The notes under the pieces are model-generated. The model ran no database searches, had not been told where the DNA came from, and saw only the letters and a program-made list of their open reading frames with translations. Shown piece by piece: positions 42,595 through 49,197 of a stretch of DNA of 49,197 nucleotides. Source of the DNA: an uncultured Candidatus Saccharibacteria bacterium (lineage in GTDB: Bacteria > Patescibacteria > Saccharimonadia > Saccharimonadales > UBA4665). The translations under genes were made by a program, and so were the position numbers. The stretch spans positions 1-49,197 of the forward strand of contig CAMLRZ010000007.1 in the NCBI GenBank assembly GCA_946482575.1. Reading direction: 5' to 3'. Positions within the stretch are counted from its first letter, which is position 1; the number at the start of each line of letters is the position of its first letter.

Positions 42595-43851
42595 TTACCA
42601 GCGAATAACGCGCCACCAAAACGATGGAGCAGACACACTGCGATCAATGATCAATGGAATCGAAACCGTGCTTGAGCCAACACGAAGATTGGCGCTACCG
42701 ACCACCGAGCCTTTGGTTATCGAACTCCGAATTTTGTGCATGTTGACAGTAATAGGGCTTACCGAATGGTCCCACGTAATTGCTGATCCGGCGTAAGCGG
42801 CTACCGCATGTGCGGCGCTATTAGGTTCCCAAGGAATATATAGATCACCAAATGCCTGACCGCTTTGCACAACTTGGTCAATGCTAAAGTGTGGCTTTGC
42901 TGCCGCAATCAAGGCTTGGCCTTCGGCCAGGGCCGCTCGTAAAGTTGGTGCGCCCAGTACCGCCACAATGATCGTTACTGTTTTTCCGGGGGCGACCTCA
43001 TGTACAGCCGAAACCAGTACACACCCACGCGCTTCGTCAGAATTGCCGGTTTTAATGCCGTTTACGCCATTAACGCCTAACAATTTATTGCTATTGTATA
43101 CCGTGCCTGCTACCGGAATCGTGGCGCTTGGTTTGTTTACGATCTCTGCAATCACGGGATTTTGCATAGCAATGGCGCCTAATTTTACCAAATCACTGGG
43201 CGTGCTGGTGGTAGTGGGTGAAAGACCGCTCGCATCAATGCCTACGGTAGTGTTTGTGAGGCCCAGCTGCTTAATATAGCTCGTCGCGTAAGCACGGTAA
43301 GCATCTAGCGACCCAAAGGCCCACTTGGCCATGGTGTCGGCCATGTTATTGGCAGAAGGAATTAGCACCGCCTCTAGGGCTTGATATTGCGTAATCTGCT
43401 CGCCTACCTCAACTTTTGCTACCGACCCATCTTGATTGACGTAGTTCCAATACGAATCCACATCAGCCTGCGTCATAACTAATGTTGGCCCTTGGGTGCC
43501 CTGAGCGAGTGGTTTTTGTTTGAGTACTGCCAACACAGTAATTATTTTGGCAATGCTAGCCGTGGGTACTGGTGTATTGTTGCCTTTACTGCTGGCTAAT
43601 ACGCCATAACCTTCGGCTCCAATAGCCGCAACGCTGTCGGTTGGCCAGGTAATTGATCCAGTCGTTGCAGTTGATTGTTGTGAGACCGTTTTGCTCACTG
43701 CAAGTGTAGGCAAGGGGCGCAGGTAACTAACCACGCACCCTGCCATAACAATAAGCAACGTCCAAACAAACGCTTTGCCACGCCAGCGCTTGGGCTGTTT
43801 TTTAAAGTAATATTGGCTCGAATGCCGAGCTCGACGCGAACGAAAAACCAT
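42595..43851 (-). CDS. D-alanyl-D-alanine carboxypeptidase (S11 penicillin-binding protein)
   Basis: A 418-aa protein that trims peptidoglycan stem peptides. A basic N-terminus and transmembrane helix (about 27-45) anchor it. The active-site triad is visible: SxxK as ASIAK (Ser near residue 100), SxN as SANNMADTM, and KTG as GIKTGNSDEARGC. The C-terminal beta domain (ITVNMHKIRSSI...VVGSANLRVGSSTVSIPLI) is the DacA-like PBP5_C type. TACTAT ends eight bases before the ATG. It converges on the PPC gene with no gap. Confidence 0.94.
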   Translation of the reverse strand: MVFRSRRARHSSQYYFKKQPKRWRGKAFVWTLLIVMAGCVVSYLRPLPTLAVSKTVSQQSTATTGSITWPTDSVAAIGAEGYGVLASSKGNNTPVPTASIAKIITVLAVLKQKPLAQGTQGPTLVMTQADVDSYWNYVNQDGSVAKVEVGEQITQYQALEAVLIPSANNMADTMAKWAFGSLDAYRAYATSYIKQLGLTNTTVGIDASGLSPTTTSTPSDLVKLGAIAMQNPVIAEIVNKPSATIPVAGTVYNSNKLLGVNGVNGIKTGNSDEARGCVLVSAVHEVAPGKTVTIIVAVLGAPTLRAALAEGQALIAAAKPHFSIDQVVQSGQAFGDLYIPWEPNSAAHAVAAYAGSAITWDHSVSPITVNMHKIRSSITKGSVVGSANLRVGSSTVSIPLIIDRSVSAPSFWWRVIRW

Positions 43852-43938
43852 CACTCAATATAGTAGCATGGCAAAAGGCGACAAACCTGAAGGACTGGTA
43901 TATACTTAAAACGTAACCTATACATAAGGAGTTAATTC

Positions 43939-44502
43939 ATGACTTGGATGATTATTGCGGCCGTTGTGGTTGTATTGATCTTGATTTTCGCAGCGATGTA
44001 CAACGGATTAGTACGCCTCAACGTACGTTCCGAAGAAGCCTGGAGCGACATCACCGTGCAGCTTAAGCGTCGCTACGACCTGATCCCCAACCTCATCGAG
44101 ACGGTTAAGGGCTATGCCACGCACGAAAAGACAGTTTTTGAGGACGTTACCAAGGCTCGTTCTCAGGCCTTGAATGCACAGGGTGTGCAAGAGACTGCTA
44201 AAGCCGAAAACATGTTTGAAGAAACGCTCAAGAGCTTGTTCGCTGTTGCCGAGGCATATCCTCAACTTAAGGCTAATGAGAACTTTAAAGCGTTGCAAGA
44301 CGAGCTCATTGATACCGAAGACAAAATTCAGGCTGCTCGCCGCTTTTACAACGGTGTAGTTCGCGACTTTAACACCAAGCGCACGGTATTCCCAACCAAC
44401 ATTTTTGCCGCTATGCTTGGCTTTAAATCAGACAAAGAATTCTTTGAATTAGACGAAGCTCAAATGAAAGCAGCTTCCGAACCAGTACAGGTTAAATTCT
44501 AA
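43939..44502 (+). CDS. lemA: LemA family protein
   Basis: A 187-aa membrane-anchored helical protein: an N-terminal helix (about 3-22), then NVRSEEAWSDITVQLKRRYDLIPNLIETVKGYATHEKTVFE, the LemA hallmark, and a C-terminal RRFYNGVVRDFNTKRTVFPTNIFA. AAGGAG precedes the ATG. LemA and HtpX are often neighbours, as here, and are linked to membrane protein quality control. Confidence 0.95.
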   Translation: MTWMIIAAVVVVLILIFAAMYNGLVRLNVRSEEAWSDITVQLKRRYDLIPNLIETVKGYATHEKTVFEDVTKARSQALNAQGVQETAKAENMFEETLKSLFAVAEAYPQLKANENFKALQDELIDTEDKIQAARRFYNGVVRDFNTKRTVFPTNIFAAMLGFKSDKEFFELDEAQMKAASEPVQVKF

Positions 44503-44547
44503 CCCTACAGGTGTTTTTCAGCCCTAATTGATACGTTTTTAATAAGT

Positions 44548-45423
44548 ATGTACAGTCAAATTTCTGCAAACAAACGCAAAACATGGTTTATTATGGCCTT
44601 CTTTTTGGTCCTTTTGGGTGCGCTCGGCTGGATTGTCAGCGGCCTCACTGGTACGCCTCAGTTCATCTATCTGGCCTTTGTAGTGGGTGGCGTGTATGCG
44701 TTAATCCAGTATTTTGCCGCAGCCAAATTGGCACTAGCCATGAACGGCGCTCGCGAAATCCAAAAGCGCGACAACCCCCGCTTGTATCGAACCGTTGAGA
44801 ACCTGACCATTGCCACCGGCATGCCAATGCCCAAGATCTACATAATGGACGATCCAGCGCCGAATGCGTTTGCCACCGGTCGTGACCCCAAGCACGCCGT
44901 GGTATGTGCGACCACTGGCCTGCTGGACATGATGACCGACAGCGAGCTCGAGGCGGTGATGGCGCACGAGCTGGGGCATGTGCAAAACTACGACATCCGC
45001 GTGATGATGATCGTGTTTGGCCTGGTGAGCGCTATTGGCTTTATTGCCGACATGATCATGCACATTATGTGGTGGAGTGGCAGCGATGACGAGTCACCTA
45101 ATCCTATCTTTTTAGCGCTGGGCCTGTTGGCTGCAATTTTAGCGCCATTTGTAGCCATGATGGTGCAGTTGGCTGTGTCTCGTCGCCGTGAATATTTGGC
45201 AGACAGCACTAGTGCGCTTACCACGCGCTACCCCGAAGGCCTCATTAGCGCACTCGAGAAAATTCGTGATCACGGATCGGCAACAAAGCGCCAAAATACC
45301 GCCACGGCACACTTGTTTTTTGCCAGCCCACTTAAGGGCAAGTCCATTGCTCGCTTGTTTAGCACGCACCCTCCTGTCGAAGATCGCATTAAACGCTTGC
45401 GCGAAATGGGTGCTCACGCTTAA
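44548..45423 (+). CDS. htpX: Membrane metalloprotease HtpX (M48B)
   Basis: A 291-aa protease of damaged membrane proteins. Two N-terminal helices, then HELGH at 140-144 (MAHELGHVQNYD) with two further helices, and the third zinc ligand Glu in SRRREYLADSTSALTTRYP. It closes with LFSTHPPVEDRIKRLREMG, typical of HtpX. It follows lemA by 45 nt. Confidence 0.96.
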   Translation: MYSQISANKRKTWFIMAFFLVLLGALGWIVSGLTGTPQFIYLAFVVGGVYALIQYFAAAKLALAMNGAREIQKRDNPRLYRTVENLTIATGMPMPKIYIMDDPAPNAFATGRDPKHAVVCATTGLLDMMTDSELEAVMAHELGHVQNYDIRVMMIVFGLVSAIGFIADMIMHIMWWSGSDDESPNPIFLALGLLAAILAPFVAMMVQLAVSRRREYLADSTSALTTRYPEGLISALEKIRDHGSATKRQNTATAHLFFASPLKGKSIARLFSTHPPVEDRIKRLREMGAHA

Positions 45424-45432
45424 AGTAGACGT

Positions 45433-46425
45433 ATGGCCAAAAAAACTCCCGCGCACACTACGACCAAAAAAAAGACTGCTTCTGCAGCGTCCAAAAAGCC
45501 TGAATCTACCAAGCCGCGAACACTTAAAACGCCTAAATACCAGTCGTTCAAGTTACAAAAAAAGTTCACTCCTGCGCAGCTGGGCCCAAAGTTGCCAAGT
45601 AGTTTTCGCCTGTTTAAAGAGGGTATGGGTACGCTTCGGCGTCACCCTAAACTTTTCTTGGGTATTTTATTTTGGTACGGCGTAATTAACATTGTGTTTA
45701 TCCAGGGTTTAAGCACCGGCGGAGACGTCAGCTCTGTTAAAAACGCCTTAGATAACGTATATAGCGGTGGTTTGGGCCATCTGATGTCCGGATTGGGATC
45801 TTTTGCGTATTTGCTCAGCACGTCAACATCTTCGTCCTCGGGCGCGTCGGCAGGCTTATTCCAGTTTCTGTGGGTCGTGGTGGTAAGTTTGGCGCTTATT
45901 TGGACGTTGCGCCAGGTGTATGCCAAGCAAACTGTACGTATTCGTGATGGATTTTATCACGGGGTGTACCCACTGATCCCCGTTATGCTGGTGTTGTTTG
46001 TAATTGGTGCCGAGTTTATCCCATTTATTGTGGGCGGTTCAGTATTTAGCACGGTTATTAACAACGGCATTGCTACGTCTGGTCTGCAAATTGCAATTTG
46101 GGCGCTCATGTTCCTGCTTTTGACGGCAATTAGCATTTACCTGATCTGCTCGTCATTTTTTGCATTGTATATTGCATGTCTGCCGGATGTCGCGCCAGTG
46201 CAGGCCCTGCGATCTGCTCGCCAACTAGTTGCTGCCCGCCGCTGGACAGCACTGCGCAAAATCCTGTTTTTGCCCTTTGTGCTAGTCCTGGCTAACGTGG
46301 CAATTATGCTGCCGATCATTCTGCTTATTCCGGCTGCTGCCACCTGGATCTTTGCGGTGGTCATGATGTTCAACCTGGCCGTGGCCCACAGCTATTACTA
46401 CGCTTTGTACCGATCATTACTGTAG
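45433..46425 (+). CDS. Multi-pass membrane protein with basic N-terminus
   Basis: A 330-aa protein. The first 55 residues are Lys/Thr/Pro-rich and cytoplasmic. About six helices follow, starting near residue 73 (LFLGILFWYGVINIVFI). The pattern IACLPDVAPVQALRSARQLVAARRWTALRKILFLPFVLVL resembles the YciC/DUF975-like group of uncharacterised membrane proteins. It lies 9 nt after htpX and 9 nt before ligA, so it is probably in their operon. Confidence 0.7.
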   Translation: MAKKTPAHTTTKKKTASAASKKPESTKPRTLKTPKYQSFKLQKKFTPAQLGPKLPSSFRLFKEGMGTLRRHPKLFLGILFWYGVINIVFIQGLSTGGDVSSVKNALDNVYSGGLGHLMSGLGSFAYLLSTSTSSSSGASAGLFQFLWVVVVSLALIWTLRQVYAKQTVRIRDGFYHGVYPLIPVMLVLFVIGAEFIPFIVGGSVFSTVINNGIATSGLQIAIWALMFLLLTAISIYLICSSFFALYIACLPDVAPVQALRSARQLVAARRWTALRKILFLPFVLVLANVAIMLPIILLIPAAATWIFAVVMMFNLAVAHSYYYALYRSLL

Positions 46426-46434
46426 GAGTTTTGC

Positions 46435-48462
46435 ATGACAAAATCAGCTGCCCAAAAGCGACTTCACGAATTACGCCAGCTAATGGCGACATATAGCTAC
46501 GAATATTATGTGCTGGATCAACCCAGTGTTTCGGACGCCGTATACGATGGCTTAATGCGCGAATTAAAAGCCTTAGAGGCTGAGTACCCCGAGCTTATTA
46601 CTCCCGATTCTCCCACACAACGTGTTGGGGGTGAACCTTTGGCCGAATTCACCAAGGTCACTCACTCGCAGCGCATGATCAGCCTTAATGACGTTTTTAG
46701 TCGTGAAGAGGTTGAGGCGTGGGTAGAGCGCATGGAAAAGCTTTTGCCGGGTCGTGAACATGAATATTCTACCGAAATCAAAATGGATGGCTTGGCATGT
46801 GCTTTGATCTATCAAGACGGTTTGTTCGTGCAAGCTGTGACCCGCGGTGACGGGTATGTGGGAGAGGATGTAACTGCTAACGTTCGGACTATTCCATCAG
46901 TACCGCTCACACTGCGCGCCGACGTGCCCAAGCAGTATTTGCCGCTGCTCAAAGGTCGCACCGAAATTCGCGGCGAAATTATTATGTACAAAACGGATTT
47001 TGAAGCGTTGAACCACCAGCGTGAGCAGGAAGATGTGCCGCTGTTCAAGAATCCTCGCAACTTGGCTGCAGGCACTATTCGTCAGCTGGACCCGTCATTG
47101 GTGGCGGCTCGTCCATTGCGATTCCGAGGATACGATTTACTGCGTGAAAACCCGGCCGAGGTGCCAACGTTTACGTTTGCCTACGATGCCATTCGCAACC
47201 TAGGCATTGCCAGTAATGAGCAGGCAAAAGTCTGCAAAAGTGTAGACGAAGTTATGGAGTTTGTGGCGTACTGGGAAGAACGCCGCCATGAGCTGCCGTT
47301 TAATACGGACGGCATTGTGGTTAAAGTTAATAATCGCCAGCTGTACGCCGATTTGGGTAGCGTGGGCAAAAACCCTCGCGGCGCAGTAGCCTACAAATAC
47401 CCCGCAGAAGAAGCCACGACTATTGTTAAAGATATTGTGTTGAGTATTGGTCGCACCGGCGCAGCTACACCAGTAGCAGTATTTGACCCGGTGGCCGTGG
47501 CCGGTACCACCGTGCAGCATGCCAGTTTGCACAATGCCGATGAAATCGAGCGCAAGGACGTGCGGGTTGGCGATACGGTAGTAATTTTTAAAGCCGGAGA
47601 CATTATTCCGCAAGTTGATCGCGTGCTTACCGAACTGCGTCCTAAAAAGACACACGCCTTTAATATGCAAGCCGAGCTGGCTCGCCAGTATCCGGAACTG
47701 ACATTTGAACGGCCCGAGGGCGAGGCGGTGTATCGCGTCAAAGGCGCCAACGGCCCAATTCTGCTCAAAAAAGCACTGGAGCATTTTGCCAGCAAGGGTG
47801 CTTTGGACATTGACGGCTTAGGCGAAAAGAACGTGGTGGCGCTGGTGGATGCTGGCTTGGTGCATGATATGGCGGACATTTATACGCTCACGCACGATCA
47901 GGTTATCCAGCTGGAACGATTTGCCGAAATTTCTACCAATAATCTTATTGCCGCGATTGCCGCCAAAAAACATCCTGAGCTGCCGCGCTTTATCTATGGC
48001 TTGGGCATTCGCCATGTAGGGTCGCAAACAGCAATTGATTTGGCTGAGCATTTTGAATCACTCCAGCAGATGTCGCAGGCTACACTTGATGACTTACTGG
48101 AAATTGATGGTGTGGGCCAGGTTGTGGCTGAATCAATTCTGGCGTGGTTTGCCGATCCAGACAACCAGGCATTACTGCAGAAGTTCGAACAACTCGGCGT
48201 GCACCCCAGCTATCAGCGACGTGCCAAAGGTCCGTTGTACGGCAAAAGTTTTGTCATTACCGGCACGCTTGAACAGATGGGCCGCGACGCAGCGGCGGAG
48301 CGAATCCGCAACTTAGGCGGCACATTCCAAAGTTCGGTCGGCAAAGACACAACATACTTAGTTGTGGGCAAAAATGTTGGCGCGTCCAAACTCAAAAAAG
48401 CTGAAAAACTTGGTACGACACAGATAGACGAAGACGAATTGCTAAAAATAATTGGAGGGTGA
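46435..48462 (+). CDS. ligA: NAD-dependent DNA ligase LigA lacking the zinc-finger cysteines
   Basis: A 675-aa ligase of normal length. Domain Ia and the nucleotidyltransferase domain are intact, with the adenylated Lys116 in EIKMDG and VVKVNN further on. The OB fold (PVAVFDPVAVAGTTVQHASLHN), HhH region (YGLGIRHVGSQTA, LLEIDGVGQVVAESI) and BRCT domain (SFVITGTLEQMGRDAAAERI) follow. The zinc finger between them (about 403-446) has none of its four Cys: where other LigA have CPxC...C....C, this has LARQYPELTFERPEGEAVYRV..., so it must fold without zinc. GGAGTTTTGC precedes the ATG. Confidence 0.96.
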   Translation: MTKSAAQKRLHELRQLMATYSYEYYVLDQPSVSDAVYDGLMRELKALEAEYPELITPDSPTQRVGGEPLAEFTKVTHSQRMISLNDVFSREEVEAWVERMEKLLPGREHEYSTEIKMDGLACALIYQDGLFVQAVTRGDGYVGEDVTANVRTIPSVPLTLRADVPKQYLPLLKGRTEIRGEIIMYKTDFEALNHQREQEDVPLFKNPRNLAAGTIRQLDPSLVAARPLRFRGYDLLRENPAEVPTFTFAYDAIRNLGIASNEQAKVCKSVDEVMEFVAYWEERRHELPFNTDGIVVKVNNRQLYADLGSVGKNPRGAVAYKYPAEEATTIVKDIVLSIGRTGAATPVAVFDPVAVAGTTVQHASLHNADEIERKDVRVGDTVVIFKAGDIIPQVDRVLTELRPKKTHAFNMQAELARQYPELTFERPEGEAVYRVKGANGPILLKKALEHFASKGALDIDGLGEKNVVALVDAGLVHDMADIYTLTHDQVIQLERFAEISTNNLIAAIAAKKHPELPRFIYGLGIRHVGSQTAIDLAEHFESLQQMSQATLDDLLEIDGVGQVVAESILAWFADPDNQALLQKFEQLGVHPSYQRRAKGPLYGKSFVITGTLEQMGRDAAAERIRNLGGTFQSSVGKDTTYLVVGKNVGASKLKKAEKLGTTQIDEDELLKIIGG

Positions 48463-48463
48463 T

Positions 48464-48985
48464 ATGGTTGACGAACTGCAACAACGAACGCAAACATTCT
48501 TGGATAAGTGGCAAAAGTTTGCCGAAGCACGCAGTGACTCAGCCTATTTTGCTAGCCTCAAGCCAACGGCAGTTGGCTGGAAATGTACCGATCGCGATGA
48601 ACTTATGCGATACTTTGCCGAAGTTCGTGATCTTTGCGAACAAATTCATTTTGGCTGGGTGAACGAACGGTGGATTATTAGTGTATACCTCAAGGATAGT
48701 ACGCTGCCTGCGGGTATAAAAATCGTTAAGCTTATGGAACGCCGCCCAGGATCTACCGATTCGGTAGGGTTAGACCACGTTGATTTTTACAGCTCAACAG
48801 ATGACGTGAAACGGCACATGGATCAAGAGACAGGCGTAAAATGGACCGAGGAATTTAATGGCGAGCACTGCAAGTGGATTTCGGTATGGACCGATGCGGG
48901 TGAGGCAAAACTTCGCACTGATACGGTGCTTAAAGTGTGCGCCGAAGAAATGCTCGAATATGAACAGCGAATAATTGGAGTATAA
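48464..48985 (+). CDS. Hypothetical protein
   Basis: A 173-aa soluble, acidic protein beginning MVDELQQRTQTFLDKWQKFAEARSD. The ATG at 48464 follows GGAGGGTGAT, which overlaps the ligA stop. The middle (VGLDHVDFYSSTDDVKRHMDQETGVKWTEEFNG) and VWTDAGEAKLRTDTVLKVC suggest a small alpha/beta domain; the VGLDHVDFY segment recalls glyoxalase-type folds only loosely. No function proposed. Its stop (TAA) is directly followed by the next ATG. Confidence 0.75.
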   Translation: MVDELQQRTQTFLDKWQKFAEARSDSAYFASLKPTAVGWKCTDRDELMRYFAEVRDLCEQIHFGWVNERWIISVYLKDSTLPAGIKIVKLMERRPGSTDSVGLDHVDFYSSTDDVKRHMDQETGVKWTEEFNGEHCKWISVWTDAGEAKLRTDTVLKVCAEEMLEYEQRIIGV

Positions 48986-49197
48986 ATGGACGATCTTATT
49001 TTTATTACCGGCAATCAAGGCAAAGCAGATTATTTGGCAAAGTGGCTGGGCCGAAAGATCGAACACCAAAAGGTAGATTTGGAAGAAATTCAGTCGTTGG
49101 ATCCGCAAGAAGTGGTGGCCGACAAAGCTCGTCGAGCATACGAAATGGTAGGCAAACCAGTATTGGTTGAAGACGTGGCGCTGAGCTTTGGTGCGTT
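48986..49197 (+). CDS. Non-canonical purine NTP pyrophosphatase (Ham1/RdgB-like), 3' truncated by window
   Basis: The first 70 codons are present: MDDLIFITGNQGKADYLAKWLG, with TGNQGK in place of the usual T.N.gK substrate loop, then VDLEEIQSLDPQEVVADKARRA and VLVEDVALSFGA, the Ham1 pattern ending in the catalytic (V)EDV(A)L stretch. These enzymes remove ITP/XTP from the nucleotide pool. Directly behind the 173-aa gene, so in the ligA operon. Confidence 0.88.
   Translation, partial: MDDLIFITGNQGKADYLAKWLGRKIEHQKVDLEEIQSLDPQEVVADKARRAYEMVGKPVLVEDVALSFGA

Overview
The window looks like a chromosomal segment of a Candidatus Saccharibacteria (TM7) or closely related CPR bacterium. It has mid-range GC, tightly packed genes, an AlaRS that ends right after its editing domain, exonuclease I beside UvrA and UvrC, a PilM/FtsA-like protein in one operon with a large anchored protein, RuvX and MltG, many short membrane proteins, and no biosynthetic pathways. 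TGA is used as an ordinary stop, so this is not a UGA-recoding lineage. The assignment is by gene content only; no rRNA is present.

Layout. 1-312 is the end of alaS. 379-1962 carries four small minus-strand genes of strikingly high GC, three in an operon and two of the four being clear multi-pass membrane proteins. 2171-6726 is an envelope operon (actin-like ATPase, baseplate-J-like anchored protein, ruvX, mltG), followed by a LysM-CHAP hydrolase, obgE and sbcB. 10900-14432 holds two small membrane proteins and uvrA. 14433-18159 is an accessory stretch with an oxidoreductase and two tandem paralogues that join a degenerate nucleoside-deoxyribosyltransferase fold to a ribbon-helix-helix DNA-binding domain. 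18375-19894 carries dedA and rplY. 20074-21225 and 26211-26669 are two more high-GC genes. 21390-25086 is a pair of ABC exporters preceded by a 17-codon leader ORF. Then come trhO, a P-loop kinase-like gene, uvrC, a secreted CHAP-type protein with three C-terminal repeats, pepP, a holin-like protein, secG and a solute-binding protein.

35294-40388 is a tRNA-rich region. Two tRNA-Leu genes are each followed by a terminator and then by a related structured element built from copies of the tRNA 3' end. Between tRNA-Leu(GAG) and tRNA-Val lies the best candidate for a new system: a 796-aa FxsB-like radical SAM/SPASM maturase diverging from a 75-aa peptide whose C-terminus is Phe-Gln-Ser-Ala-Ala, an exact FxSxx-COOH ending. 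This predicts a three-residue cyclophane RiPP in a CPR bacterium. The rest is Nudix, a PRTase-like protein, a PPC-domain protein, a D,D-carboxypeptidase, lemA-htpX, ligA (with no zinc-finger cysteines) and the start of an ITPase-like gene.

Two expression styles coexist. Many housekeeping-type genes have a -10 box only 6-9 nt before the start codon, predicting leaderless mRNAs. The high-GC genes instead have -35/-10 promoters with exactly 17-bp spacers, 5' leaders of about 40-80 nt, Shine-Dalgarno sites and strong 3' hairpins.
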